Shown here in pieces: positions 9,701-18,979 of a stretch of DNA of 64,000 nucleotides; within the stretch, counting starts at the first letter, position 1; every line of letters begins with the position of its first letter. The notes under the pieces are model-generated. The model was not told where the DNA came from. It saw only the letters and a program-made list of their open reading frames with translations, and searched no databases. A program made the position numbers and the translations under genes. The DNA is from Paenibacillus sp. MAHUQ-63 (GTDB lineage Bacteria; Bacillota; Bacilli; Paenibacillales; NBRC-103111): assembly GCF_028765165.1 (NCBI RefSeq), contig NZ_JARADB010000003.1:913210-977209 (forward strand). The letters run 5' to 3'.

Positions 9701-12700
9701 AAGGCAGCAACTTGAAGAAGATCTTGCAAAACAAACGTTGAAGTTCCCCCTGCCGACACTTGTTGGCTGTCAAGCTGCTGGCCGTTCACAACCAGCGTAA
9801 CAGCTGCCTTCTGATCAGCCGTTACCTTCAAGGAAGCTTGCTCTGCTGCTGTAAGCAGCAATGTCTCTGCATTCCCGTCATAGGCGGTATAGGCTTCTTC
9901 AGCAACGGCATGCGAGCCGCCGTCCAGCGTCACTGCCAGTGCTGCCGGCTGCGGAATTGGCAGTTCTGTCGTCACACTTGCTGACTGTGGACTCAGCACG
10001 ATACGTCCTTGCTCGTGACCGATCGCGGAGACCGAAATATCGTAAGCAGCACCTGCACGTAAACCGGAAATCACAGCACTCTGCTCATTCCCCGCTTGAG
10101 GCTCTAGATCCATCATCGGAACGGCATTGCCCTTCGCACTTTCACCAACCCAGATGCGATATGCTTCCACATTCCCTGCGATTGAAGCAAAGCGCAGCGA
10201 GATGTCACCATTCCCCGTTGCAAGCACCTCCGGCTGCTCGGGTTTGTTCAGCGTAGCAGGCGCCGTCACTTCTACGCTTCCATCCGCAATCGCGTACAAT
10301 GGTGCTTGGTCCGCACTCACGCCGGCTGCGGTTAGATGATAGGTTCCCGGCATCATGGAACCCGGAATGTCAATGGCTTGGCTGCCGGAAGCCGGCAAGC
10401 CGCTCTGGATCACTTCGCCAATCAACTGATCCGTGCTGTCCGTCAGCATCAAGGTTACTTGCGTATCCGGCGACATATTCTTCATCGCCCATGTGACTTG
10501 AATGCGATTCTCCACACCGGCTACAGCCGATACGGAAGCCTTCATCTCAGGTTGAGGCATTAATTTCTGAATTTGCAAATCAACTTGATTCGCGTTCTTA
10601 ACCAGCCATTTGCCCGCCGGTGCGTTCAAGAGGGAAACGTAAAGCGTATCCCTGCCGTCGGTTACCGGATTCGGCGTGGCAATCTTCGTTTGGTCAACGG
10701 GATCTCCGCCAGGGCTTGCACTGGAAACCCGGTCTGATGCGGGCTGCAAGTAGGCGTTGCCGTCAGGAGCATCAAAATTCAGGGCATACGTCGAACCGTC
10801 TGGCGCTGTAAGCAAGGTATCGGTATTGCCACCGCTGACCGCCAGCATATAATCGCCCTTCTCCGGCAATTCGAAGTACTTGCCGTAACGGCCTCCCATT
10901 GTCAATGGCTTAATGGATTTAAACTTCCTTGTTGACTTGTAGGCAACAACGTCAGTAAAGCTGCTGCTGACGACTTTCCACTGTCCGGTCAAGTTGATTC
11001 CGGTTAAGAAAATCATTTTCTTATGCTGAGACTCATCATACAGGACATTCATACCAGGCAAATTCGGATCAGCCTGCAGGGGATAAAGCTCGCCGCTTGG
11101 CCCATACAGCTTGGTCTGCTCATTCGCTCCATAAATTTCAACAATCGCCTGACCATTATCTGTCGGGGTCATATCGAAAACGGTAGGATAAGCTTGCTCC
11201 TGTACCCATTGCATGACATCGTTCATCTTCGTTAATGCCGGTACGCCGCTTAATTGTGCCGTTGGGCTCGTACCTGCACTAATCATCCAGGTTCCAGCCT
11301 CGACCGCATCCAACAATGTATACACATTGCCGTTCGCATCGCGGAGAGCGTTCCAATCCGGTTCTTTCTGCTCCGTGTGCAGACTGTAAGGCCGTCCGTC
11401 CGGCTTATACACAATGACGTCGCCCTGCGCTTCGCCAACTTTCAGTACGTAGCTGCCGCGCTCCTTCATCGTCAGTGATGTTACCGAGCGCTCCGGCGTC
11501 TTCGACCATAGCTGTGCCAATTCGATCAATTTCAGCGATTCGTTGGCAAACAACAGTTCATTCACTTGGATGAGACTGCTGCCGCTTGTTGTCAGGTTCC
11601 AGTTCCCCGCGAACAACGATAGGCGCATATAGGTTGTATTGGTCGCAGCGTCATAACTTGCTTCCGGGCGTACGATTTGTTCAAAGCTTGTACCGGAAGG
11701 CGCAGCTTTCAGAACGGCAGCCCGTTGATCACCTGTTAGAACCATTAGTGCGTCGATAGTACGCTCCACCGCAAAAGAGGCTGTCATTTTGCCGTTCGCA
11801 GCATTGGTTCCGGTTGTGATTAACGGCGTTCGATCCAGCGATGTAAGCTGTCCGTCTACAATGCGCGCTTTGGCATCGGTATGCACCGGCTCCTCCGGTT
11901 GGATCGACAAGCTAACCGGCTTCAGTTCAAAGACCCGCTTCAGCGGATTCGCCGAAGCGATGCTGACCTCACGGCCGGAATCCGACTTCCTTAACAACAA
12001 CTCTTCGGCAATGTCCAGCCAAGGCTCTGCTGCATCCATGAAATCGGAAACATTATTCATGAAGTCCAGACCTTTTTCCCACCAAGATTTCTTAGGCGGT
12101 TCCGCTTCCACTTCAAACAGAATCGTATTGTTATCGAACGTATACTTGAGATTAGCGCCTACACCGTTATGTCTGAAAGTACCGTAAATACCGGTCTCAT
12201 TCACACTAAGCACAACGTTGTTCACCGTCGCTCCGCCAATGCGCGGAATCCCTTTAGGCACATAAACCGTTCCTTTGATAACGCCGTTATAGCCTTTTTT
12301 ATTGAAGGAGTACGTACCGATAGCGCCTTTTACTACCTCAAAAAGGTTAATGTCACCTTTCGTGGAATAGCCCGGTGCCGAAAACCCTTTGATTCCGGCA
12401 GTTGCTGGATTCACAACCGTCTGCATGTTCATGTTCTTCACTGGCAGCCAGTAGTAGTATTCCGTTCCGGTGGCGTTAAAACCATAGGTAGTCAGATCCA
12501 TATCAATGGAATCGGTACCGGTCAAATTGAACTTGTAATCCACTTGCGGATGTTTCAATTCAGGCACAATTACATCGTTCACCGAGCCGGTGACACTGAA
12601 CTTCTGCGGAAGCTGGGATTTCTCCGCAAGATTGGTTACATTGCCAAACAGATAATTGACTTGCAGCCCAGTAGACGCAAGCTTCACTTTCTTGTACATG

Positions 12701-15417
12701 CCGAAGCTGACGCCATCCAAACGGCCCTGTTTGGTCTTCATATTCAAATCAAAGCTTAAATCTGTATCCGGCAAGGTGCCGGTTCCCTGAACGCCGACAT
12801 AAGGAATGCGGCTGTCGACAACGAATTTCGTATTGCTGGCATTGATCGGACCAATCTTAAAGCCATTCTTCATGACATAGCTTCCTGACAAATCAAACCG
12901 GTTATTGCGGTATTTCAGGGCATCGACAGGTACCGTTTCCTTGACCTTCTGATTCCCTACCTGCAAGCCGAGCTCCAGATCGCCGGTCAGTCGCAGGCCG
13001 TCCTTCGTGAAAATAAGCGAGCTTGCTTTGACGGGCATATCAATATTCAAATAGTCCGCCGCTTCCGAGCTGCTCAAAGGGAAAGAGAAATTGTCGGACG
13101 TGATGGTGAACGGCCCGTCTTGAATCGTATAGGACAAGTTCGCCCCTAACTCTCCGCCGCCATTGACGTATAGCCGGCCATTGCCGGTTATCGTGGCTGG
13201 GGAAGCCGCTTTATTCACGACAAGGCTGGTGCCCTTGAACATAACCGATTCATTGATAACTACCGGTTCGGAAGAGTCGTTCAGCACATAGACGTTAGGC
13301 GCTGACGGATCTTCCGTGAACGGGCCTTGCAGACCAAGACTGTTCACCTCGTTGCTGGCAGACGTACTTGGTATATCGACTCTGGCGAAGTTTCTTGGTT
13401 TGTAGAAGTCTAATGCCGTAATCATTAGGCCGTCTGTGAATACGTAATTACCATAGAAAGTATGGTCCAGGTGTACATCATATTTTCCCGGAGGCAGATC
13501 AGCCTTCCACGTCAGTTCCAATTGACGTTCATTAATAACATTGGTTTTAAGAGAATATTGGGTACCATCCTTGCTCTGCAAATAATAATGAATGTCTTCT
13601 AAAGGCTTACGATATAAATTAGGAATACCTGTCCCTACCGCAACCAATCGCTTCTTGTCCTTCACATGGAGAACCGAAGCCCCTACACGATCATAAACAA
13701 CATCCGGCTTTTCCAGGTTTGGATCATCTTTCAGAATGAAACGTTTTATTTCCGTATAACCTTTACCAACATCATTCACCGCATAGCCGCGGGTTTCGTA
13801 TTCTTGATGCCACGTCAGACCCTTCAAAATAACCGTGAAGGAGCTTGTCCCTACTTCCTCATCCGGAGCCGCAGTCGCAGCTGTTGCTGTAGCTGTATAA
13901 GGTACTTGAACCCATTCACCGACACCATCCTCGGAGTACGTACGGTACTCTACTCCTTGCGCTTTAATTGTCCGTGTCCCGTCATCATAGACATTGCCAA
14001 CTACGCTAACGGTATCATCCGTATGCTGCGGATCAAACTTCAGGATCGGATCCACCGTCAACTTGACACCCGGCACTGTCGGCGGCGTATAGCCATACAG
14101 CCAAGTTTCGTTCATCAAACCGGCTGCAACATGATCGACGACGGAGCCGAACACTTTGTCCATAATACTAATTTGATCGCGGCTCCCGCCGAACATGACG
14201 AAATTTTTGCCGTCAAAAGCCATGTTGGCATAGCTTAACGGAAATGGCAGCTGATTGGGAACCCCTTGGACCTCATATACCTTGCCATCCTTATCCACAT
14301 TGCTCTTGTACATCGTTCCAGTGGATACTTTCAATGGCGCGTATTCCCATTTGCCTTTTGACCAACCATAAGCCATACTCCCCCTTGTCGGAGGGTACGT
14401 GCTCGATGGCAGCTTCAAATTTTCAACCAATTCGTTATTGTAATTATGGACATAGTCGCGTTCTCCGCCAAAAAAGAGAACACGGCGCCCGTCATAAGCC
14501 ATTGCTTGCCCCCAACGCCCGTAAGCCTCTGGACCATTCGTCGAAGTCCACGACTTGGCTTCACGGTCCCACTTCCACAATAATGGAGAGCTGTCATCGT
14601 GCGTGATCGACTTCGTTACTTTCGTACCTTCGCTCGTGTAATCTTTCGTCACCGTGCCGGCGTTTCCGCCGTACAGCACAGCCGTCGTGCCGTCATAAGC
14701 CATCTGCCCGCTATAGGCAGGTGGCGGCGACGCGGCAGGACTAGCCTGTGTCCAATCGGTACCATTCCACAGCCAAGTCTCGCCTATCGGCGTCTTCGAG
14801 CTGCCGCTGCCCGTATATCCGCCGAACAGCACCAGCTGTTCGCCGTCAAAGGCAAGCTGCGCGCCGCCTCGAGCTGACGGGGAAGCCGCAAGCCCCGTTA
14901 CCTGCTGCCATTTGGCAGCCAAACCGTCCCACAGCCATGTATCCCCCAGCACACCGGACTGGCCTTCGCCTCCGAACAGAAGCACTTTGCCTGTGGCTGG
15001 ATCAAAAGCCATGGCAGCCCCTTTGCGGCTGGGTGGAGAAGTAGGAAGATTCCTCATTTCCTGCCAATTTTTCTCATAGCTGTCCCAAATCCATGTCTCA
15101 TCGAGCGGCCCATTGTTGCCTTGGCCCCCGAACATGACCACATTCTCGGCATTCTCGTCAAAGACCATGGATGCCGCTTGTCTGGCAGCGGGAGCCAGAT
15201 TCGTTGTTACCCTCTTCCATGTGTAGTCCGTAATTTGGGTTGAGGGCCCATATGTATTTTGCAGCACGGTGCTAGTCCCAGCGTATGTATTCAGCATCAC
15301 GGAGTCGCTGCCGTTCGCTTGAGCCACACTCGACCCACCGTGCAAGAAAGGTATATACTGCAACAATAACGCAGCAATCAATAACTTCGCCCATCCGGCA
15401 TTCCGACGTTGATTCAA
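6748..15417 (-). CDS. Giant cell-surface protein: kelch propeller, cadherin-like sandwiches, SLH anchor
   Basis: 2,889 residues. The start is TTG behind AAGGGG, followed by a signal peptide (LLIAALLLQYIPFLHG). Residues about 60-460 hold kelch repeats ('MVFDENAENVVMFGGQG', 'MAYDGRRVLFFGGERD'), predicting a beta-propeller. Next comes a fibronectin/Ig-like segment, a long beta-rich middle with no domain I recognise (about 600-1,900), then cadherin-like beta-sandwich repeats ('LLRTLKLHNATAS', 'LLQSLGLATEGAELL', 'LLASLQVNTLLDSAF') around 2,150-2,450. Three SLH modules follow (about 2,690-2,889; 'YLSGYPDGTFKPAQAITRAELA', 'YPDVAKGHWAEEAI', 'GILQGYADGTFLPDHKLNRAEA'), which bind pyruvylated secondary cell-wall polymer. 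It is flanked by its own terminator and is probably monocistronic. An adhesin or extracellular scaffold is likely; no catalytic motif was seen. Confidence 0.9.
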   Translation of the reverse strand: MNQRRNAGWAKLLIAALLLQYIPFLHGGSSVAQANGSDSVMLNTYAGTSTVLQNTYGPSTQITDYTWKRVTTNLAPAARQAASMVFDENAENVVMFGGQGNNGPLDETWIWDSYEKNWQEMRNLPTSPPSRKGAAMAFDPATGKVLLFGGEGQSGVLGDTWLWDGLAAKWQQVTGLAASPSARGGAQLAFDGEQLVLFGGYTGSGSSKTPIGETWLWNGTDWTQASPAASPPPAYSGQMAYDGTTAVLYGGNAGTVTKDYTSEGTKVTKSITHDDSSPLLWKWDREAKSWTSTNGPEAYGRWGQAMAYDGRRVLFFGGERDYVHNYNNELVENLKLPSSTYPPTRGSMAYGWSKGKWEYAPLKVSTGTMYKSNVDKDGKVYEVQGVPNQLPFPLSYANMAFDGKNFVMFGGSRDQISIMDKVFGSVVDHVAAGLMNETWLYGYTPPTVPGVKLTVDPILKFDPQHTDDTVSVVGNVYDDGTRTIKAQGVEYRTYSEDGVGEWVQVPYTATATAATAAPDEEVGTSSFTVILKGLTWHQEYETRGYAVNDVGKGYTEIKRFILKDDPNLEKPDVVYDRVGASVLHVKDKKRLVAVGTGIPNLYRKPLEDIHYYLQSKDGTQYSLKTNVINERQLELTWKADLPPGKYDVHLDHTFYGNYVFTDGLMITALDFYKPRNFARVDIPSTSASNEVNSLGLQGPFTEDPSAPNVYVLNDSSEPVVINESVMFKGTSLVVNKAASPATITGNGRLYVNGGGELGANLSYTIQDGPFTITSDNFSFPLSSSEAADYLNIDMPVKASSLIFTKDGLRLTGDLELGLQVGNQKVKETVPVDALKYRNNRFDLSGSYVMKNGFKIGPINASNTKFVVDSRIPYVGVQGTGTLPDTDLSFDLNMKTKQGRLDGVSFGMYKKVKLASTGLQVNYLFGNVTNLAEKSQLPQKFSVTGSVNDVIVPELKHPQVDYKFNLTGTDSIDMDLTTYGFNATGTEYYYWLPVKNMNMQTVVNPATAGIKGFSAPGYSTKGDINLFEVVKGAIGTYSFNKKGYNGVIKGTVYVPKGIPRIGGATVNNVVLSVNETGIYGTFRHNGVGANLKYTFDNNTILFEVEAEPPKKSWWEKGLDFMNNVSDFMDAAEPWLDIAEELLLRKSDSGREVSIASANPLKRVFELKPVSLSIQPEEPVHTDAKARIVDGQLTSLDRTPLITTGTNAANGKMTASFAVERTIDALMVLTGDQRAAVLKAAPSGTSFEQIVRPEASYDAATNTTYMRLSLFAGNWNLTTSGSSLIQVNELLFANESLKLIELAQLWSKTPERSVTSLTMKERGSYVLKVGEAQGDVIVYKPDGRPYSLHTEQKEPDWNALRDANGNVYTLLDAVEAGTWMISAGTSPTAQLSGVPALTKMNDVMQWVQEQAYPTVFDMTPTDNGQAIVEIYGANEQTKLYGPSGELYPLQADPNLPGMNVLYDESQHKKMIFLTGINLTGQWKVVSSSFTDVVAYKSTRKFKSIKPLTMGGRYGKYFELPEKGDYMLAVSGGNTDTLLTAPDGSTYALNFDAPDGNAYLQPASDRVSSASPGGDPVDQTKIATPNPVTDGRDTLYVSLLNAPAGKWLVKNANQVDLQIQKLMPQPEMKASVSAVAGVENRIQVTWAMKNMSPDTQVTLMLTDSTDQLIGEVIQSGLPASGSQAIDIPGSMMPGTYHLTAAGVSADQAPLYAIADGSVEVTAPATLNKPEQPEVLATGNGDISLRFASIAGNVEAYRIWVGESAKGNAVPMMDLEPQAGNEQSAVISGLRAGAAYDISVSAIGHEQGRIVLSPQSASVTTELPIPQPAALAVTLDGGSHAVAEEAYTAYDGNAETLLLTAAEQASLKVTADQKAAVTLVVNGQQLDSQQVSAGGTSTFVLQDLLQVAALKEREYNLLIEAVNERGDRSTAYRKLFIDRTGPMLIASGGNDAQGKPISLNGLVIEDSRLYITGQTDAGAQLVVNGITVPLDDRGNFHYYAPLNWEATTDRVPFSMTATDRTGNRTEYGFEVLRGVPGAIPATPSDLAALTTGNAEMYAPYQFGTMSYEALAYSDHVRVYAVPMAVASEVTIDGKSVPDSGYVDIAVPAAGKTVSIKVHSESAGDKFYSLKLDGTGSNDALLRTLKLHNATASQAGDELPAQAFTGTEESYAVYVDNSVDSVTLTPGAWTAGSGIQVKGQAVQSGQASQSIQLQVGENLIPVAVTSPDGSATRQYQVSVFRELNGNALLQSLGLATEGAELLADFNAAVSHYEVLVPHATGTFKLLPIPDGSGAAVSINGQPVTGGSIASLPFTKDEQTFAIEVTAQDGTARSYTVTVLRKQSLPKNPPLLASLQVNTLLDSAFTPYKLKYGTISTTENANVQITVMTNDPQATVTVQNVTQKGGGTFSPAVGIGKNTIIVSVESADLMSSQTYSIDVTRIEESSTGPAIRQTTIAGGTGGWTFETSIVRTVSADGKSLDTVKVDSASAQTILEKAAQNKDHVARIYVTDLADDPADERIVSLDAKSISMLSDGGMSLQVMLPDAQIAIPAASLRQMGQDGKDAYFRIVPVRADAERSEVTTRVQSAELVLKAAGGHTVSVIGQPLKIETNYTGYQTEIVFPLNNLSLPENAAAAKQILDELAVYIEHSDGEKVLTHGEIRYDAEGKPVGIAIEINKFSTFTIIQTHGAGSLAPYLSGYPDGTFKPAQAITRAELATILNRIGAVKANSASVSAQPAGYPDVAKGHWAEEAIANMQRSGLMLGDDAGFRPDDAITRAEIASIAARLLPADAAGGSVAVEYSDTQKHWAFEAIRQASQAGILQGYADGTFLPDHKLNRAEAVTVLNRMFKRPTADVKVPSWPDVPLEHWALREIESASGTVQVLSDGSVYVVPNH

Positions 15418-15727
15418 CGTTTATTCCCCTTTTCCTAAATATCCACCAAACAGCCCTACAAGGTAGTTCCTATGCCACCCTCCTTAATACCTACCTTTTG
15501 TTGAATTTTGTCGATGGTTGTACAAGCTATATCGGTATTCTCTCATTCTTTTATTAGAAAAGTATTAGATATATGATGGTTTTTATAGAAATAGCCACAT
15601 ATAAGTCATTAATTTAATAAAAATACATATATTACCTAAACTCTCCGTATAGGACTTAGGTCCAAGGTTCAAACCCAAAATAAAAAGCCCTGGAAGTTTC
15701 CCAAGGCTTCAAAAATGGATGAATGAC
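15418..15727. other. AT-rich intergenic stretch
   Basis: Divergent space between the surface-protein gene and the ArsB/NhaD leader. It is very AT-rich around 15,540-15,660. One imperfect hairpin at 15,681-15,707 has a T-run on the minus strand but no gene to serve. Promoters for the surface protein must lie here, but I cannot pick one with confidence. Confidence 0.5.
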
Positions 15728-15756
15728 TTGACACGATCGCGGCATCATTGTAAATT
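15728..15756 (+). promoter_or_regulatory. Sigma-A promoter for the ArsB/NhaD leader
   Basis: Perfect -35 TTGACA (15728-15733), 17-base spacer, -10 TAAATT (15751-15756). It would start a leader transcript of about 190 bases before the permease ATG. Confidence 0.65.
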
Positions 15757-15762
15757 AATAAC

Positions 15763-15956
15763 GCGGCGAATGTTTGAATCGCGCCGTTCATATCATGAAT
15801 CAATTGCATAAATACTGTAAGTTGGAGGAGCCTGTCACCAAGGGCTCCTTTTGGTCTTTTTTGGCCATGCCGAGCCCTTGATTGGGCTCTTTTTTTGTGC
15901 AGAGAAAGGAGATCGCCCGTTGTAAGCCAACCCAAAACCAACATATAGGAGGAATT
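15763..15956 (+). ncRNA. Structured 5' leader with two alternative terminators, unassigned class
   Basis: After the promoter comes a CGGCG/CGCCG-type hairpin, then stem A:A' (GGAGCC 15827-15832 with GGCTCC, within 15842-15848, followed by T-rich sequence). Stem B:B' (GAGCCC 15872-15877 with GGGCTC 15884-15889) follows, with eight T after it. A' can equally pair with B, and A with B', so the structures exclude each other, as in attenuators and riboswitches. I could not match it to a known riboswitch consensus (checked by eye against ydaO, yybP-ykoY and M-box). Confidence 0.55.
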
Positions 15957-17237
15957 ATGGAACAGCAAGCAATTCTAGCTATTGGTATCTTTCTAGTCAC
16001 TTACGGCATGATCATTGCCGAGAAAATCCATCGTACGATCATCGCTATGCTCGGCGGCGTCCTTATGGTCGTCCTCGGCATTGTCAATCAGGAAGAGGCT
16101 TTGCATCATATTGATTTTAATACCTTAGGACTTCTGATCGGGATGATGATCATCGTAAGCATTACCGCTGAAACCGGACTTTTCAAATATATCGCTCTTC
16201 TCTCGGCCAAAAAGGCGAAAGGCGATCCCGTGCGCATTATGGTGGCACTCGTGCTCATTACTGCGGTTGGATCCGCCTTTCTAGACAACGTGACGACCGT
16301 GCTTTTGATGGTGCCCGTTACATTCAGCATTACCCGGCAACTGCGTGTAAATCCGGTACCTTACTTAATCACACAAATCTTAGCATCCAACATTGGGGGG
16401 ACCGCGACATTAATCGGGGATCCGCCGAACATCATGATCGGGAGCGCGGTGAAAGAGTTAACCTTCATGGCCTTCATCTATAACCTTACACCTATCGTTG
16501 TGGTTATTATGGCCTGTATGCTTCCCCTATTCGTGCTCCTGTTTCGCAAGCAAATTCAGACTACGCCGGAGCTGCGAAGGGGTATTCTGGAATTAGACGA
16601 AAAAGAAGTCATCACGAATAAGCCCTTGCTATTGAAAAGTGTTTCCGTCTTAGCGCTTACAATTGTCGGCTTCTTCCTGCATCAAATGTTACATTTGGAG
16701 TCCGCCACTGTTGCCTTGACAGGCGCGTTCATCCTGCTTCTGCTAACCGGTGAACATGCCATGGAAAATGCGTTTACCAAAGTAGAGTGGACCACGATTT
16801 TCTTCTTCGTCGGGTTGTTCGTCCTGGTCTCCGGCCTTGTGGAAACCGGCGTCATCACCCGATTAGCCGCTCACGCCATTGAACTGACCGGAGGGGACCC
16901 CGTCGCGACCTCCATGCTCATCCTATGGCTCAGCGCGATTGCATCGGCCTTTCTGGACAACATTCCCTTCGTCGCTACGATGATTCCAATGATCCAGGAG
17001 ATGGGCAATATGGGCGTAGATAACCTTGAACCACTATGGTGGAGTCTCGCACTTGGCGCATGTCTGGGCGGCAACGGTACCCTGATCGGGGCGAGCGCCA
17101 ACCTGATCGTAGCAGGCTTGTCGGGCAAGGAAGGCCACCCGATTAAGTTCGTTACATTTATGAAATACGGCTTCCCGCTCATGATCTTGTCTGTTGGTTT
17201 AGCCAGTATTTATATTTACATTCGTTACTTCCTATAA
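15957..17237 (+). CDS. ArsB/NhaD (SLC13-like) family ion permease
   Basis: 426 residues from the ATG at 15957, chosen because AGGAGG lies four bases before it; an upstream in-frame start at 15882 would sit inside the terminator stem. It is a polytopic membrane protein of the ion transporter superfamily, with the paired 'FLDNVTTVLLMVPVT' and 'FLDNIPFVATMIPMI' hairpins and the 'NIGGTATLIGDPPNIMIG' / 'LGGNGTLIGASANLIVAG' repeats typical of ArsB, NhaD and P-protein. Members export arsenite, exchange Na+/H+, or move anions; the position beside Na+/H+ and betaine transporters suggests Na+ or another ion rather than arsenite, as no ars genes are nearby. A strong terminator follows. The structured leader suggests expression is controlled by attenuation. 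Confidence 0.85.
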   Translation: MEQQAILAIGIFLVTYGMIIAEKIHRTIIAMLGGVLMVVLGIVNQEEALHHIDFNTLGLLIGMMIIVSITAETGLFKYIALLSAKKAKGDPVRIMVALVLITAVGSAFLDNVTTVLLMVPVTFSITRQLRVNPVPYLITQILASNIGGTATLIGDPPNIMIGSAVKELTFMAFIYNLTPIVVVIMACMLPLFVLLFRKQIQTTPELRRGILELDEKEVITNKPLLLKSVSVLALTIVGFFLHQMLHLESATVALTGAFILLLLTGEHAMENAFTKVEWTTIFFFVGLFVLVSGLVETGVITRLAAHAIELTGGDPVATSMLILWLSAIASAFLDNIPFVATMIPMIQEMGNMGVDNLEPLWWSLALGACLGGNGTLIGASANLIVAGLSGKEGHPIKFVTFMKYGFPLMILSVGLASIYIYIRYFL

Positions 17238-17265
17238 GCGGGAGTTCCTTATGAACTTTCCATTT

Positions 17266-17314
17266 GCGCTCAGTCAGCGCATGCGTGAATTTAACTCGAC
17301 TGGGCGTTTTTTTT
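17266..17314 (+). terminator. Terminator after ArsB/NhaD permease
   Basis: Stem CGCTCAGTC/GACTGGGCG with a large loop and a run of eight T on the plus strand, 29 bases after the stop. Confidence 0.8.
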
Positions 17315-17325
17315 AACCACAGGCG

Positions 17326-18879
17326 TTAAATTTCATTTTGCTTGCTTAGAAGCTCATCTAATTTCTTCATACGCCTTTGGTCTCTGCTTCTTAATGTTTT
17401 TTCATCTTGCCTGAGCGCGATCATTAAGGATATGCACATCCCGATAATAATGATGGCGAAGGGAACTGCTGCAACAATCGATGCGGTTTGCAGTCCGCTT
17501 AAGCCACCGCTAATCAACAGCACAATAGCGATAGACGATTGTAGGAGTCCCCAGACAATTTTAACTTTGTTCGAAGGATTGGGATTCCCTTTCGTAGATA
17601 GCATACCGAGAACGAAAGTAGCCGAGTCCGCTGATGTAACAAAGAAAGTGATAATCAATAAAGTAGCCATAAAGGCTATGATATGACCTAAGGGCAATTG
17701 CTCCAGCGTTAAGAACAAGGCGGATGTGACATCCTTCTCAGCCGCGGCAGCGATTGGATAATGATCAAACAACTCGATATGCAGCCCCGTCCCCCCAAAA
17801 ACCGAAAACCAGATGAAGCTAAAGAGGCTTGGTACCAAAAGAACGCCTAGAACGAACTCCTTAATCGTTCTGCCTTTGGATACTCGGGCAATAAAGGTTC
17901 CAACGAAAGGCCCCCAAGCAATCCACCATGCCCAATAGAATAAGGTCCAAACGCCTACCCAGGAGCCTTGTGTAAAAGGTGTCATTCTCAAACTCATATA
18001 CACAAGATTTTGCAGATACCCTCCTAGTGTCGAAGTAAACAGATCCAAGATAAAGGAAGTGGGGCCGACAACAAAGACGAATGCCATGAGTAATACGGCA
18101 ATGAGCAGATTGATGTTGCTTATCAGTCGGATTCCTTTATCCAGCCCCGTCGTGGCAGAAATTAAAAATAAGACAGTTACCACGGCTATTATAATCACTT
18201 GAACCATGGGATTTATTGATATTCCCAACATATGATTCAACCCGCCGTTTATTTGAAGGGCTCCAAGCCCAAGTGACGTAGCTACGCCGAATGCTGTAGC
18301 AATAATCGCAAGTGTATCGATTAAAGCTCCGACACCTCCCTCTGCTAATTTCCCAAGTAAAGGTGAAAATGCAGAGCTGATGAGACCCTGTTTATCTTTC
18401 CTGAACTGAAAATAGGCAATAGCTAGCGAGATGAGGGTATAGATCGCCCAAGGATGAACCCCCCAATGAAAGAACGAATAACGCATGGCCAATCGGGCTG
18501 CTTCCGTAGTAGCTCCGGTTGCTCCTTCAGGTGGAGATAAATAATGCGATAACGGCTCCGCAACTCCCCAAAATACAAGACCTATCCCCATTCCTGCACT
18601 GAATAACATAGCAAACCAAGAGACGGTTGAATATTCTGGCTCGTCATCGTCCTTCCCCAGCCGGATCCGGCCATATTTGCTAAAGGCCAAATAAAAAGCG
18701 AAAACTAAAAAAGCAAACGTTGAAATTAAAAAAAACCAACCGCAATTTTTTATGGACAGGTCAAACATCGAAGTTGCTGTTGCAGCAAGCTGTACAGGAG
18801 CAAAAGCCCCCCAAAGTACGAATATCAGAATAATACCTATCGAAATATAAAGCACCATCTTCTCAAATCTTCCTTTCAT
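17326..18879 (-). CDS. BCCT-family betaine/carnitine/choline transporter
   Basis: 517 residues with the twelve-helix BCCT pattern. The family signature is clear: 'SAGMGIGLVFWGVAEPLSHY' and 'FYWAWWIAWGPFVGTFIARVSKGRTIKEF' (aromatic substrate-binding stretch), plus 'FFVTSADSATFVLGM'. These carriers import glycine betaine or related trimethylammonium osmolytes with Na+ or H+. The charged C-terminus (about 35 residues, rich in Arg/Lys/Glu) resembles the osmosensing tail of BetP/OpuD types. The start could be the ATG at 18879 (poor ribosome site) or Met8 at 18858, which has GGAAG about ten bases upstream. Its place between an ion permease and an Na+/H+ antiporter supports a role in osmotic adaptation. 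Confidence 0.9.
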   Translation of the reverse strand: MKGRFEKMVLYISIGIILIFVLWGAFAPVQLAATATSMFDLSIKNCGWFFLISTFAFLVFAFYLAFSKYGRIRLGKDDDEPEYSTVSWFAMLFSAGMGIGLVFWGVAEPLSHYLSPPEGATGATTEAARLAMRYSFFHWGVHPWAIYTLISLAIAYFQFRKDKQGLISSAFSPLLGKLAEGGVGALIDTLAIIATAFGVATSLGLGALQINGGLNHMLGISINPMVQVIIIAVVTVLFLISATTGLDKGIRLISNINLLIAVLLMAFVFVVGPTSFILDLFTSTLGGYLQNLVYMSLRMTPFTQGSWVGVWTLFYWAWWIAWGPFVGTFIARVSKGRTIKEFVLGVLLVPSLFSFIWFSVFGGTGLHIELFDHYPIAAAAEKDVTSALFLTLEQLPLGHIIAFMATLLIITFFVTSADSATFVLGMLSTKGNPNPSNKVKIVWGLLQSSIAIVLLISGGLSGLQTASIVAAVPFAIIIIGMCISLMIALRQDEKTLRSRDQRRMKKLDELLSKQNEI

Positions 18880-18933
18880 CCGGACTTACTTGTAATATTT
18901 ACCTTGGAAATACAAATAATGCGCATAGAAGAA

Positions 18934-18963
18934 CCACTCTAAGATCATCCGATCTTAAAGTGG
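18934..18963 (-). terminator. Hairpin after the Na+/H+ antiporter gene
   Basis: Stem CCACTCTAAGATC/GATCTTAAAGTGG with a four-base loop lies 16 bases after the stop at 18980, but is followed only by TTCTTCT on the minus strand, so it is a weak terminator. Confidence 0.5.
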
Positions 18964-18979
18964 TCTATGTACATTCGTA

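Noticed and set aside
9076..9741. 221-codon plus-strand ORF
   Set aside because: Antisense to the giant surface protein, Arg/Ile-rich and without a ribosome site.
15669..15968. 99-codon minus-strand ORF with plausible codon use
   Set aside because: No ribosome site before its start codons, it runs through both leader terminators and the promoter of the ArsB/NhaD gene on the other strand, and resembles no family.
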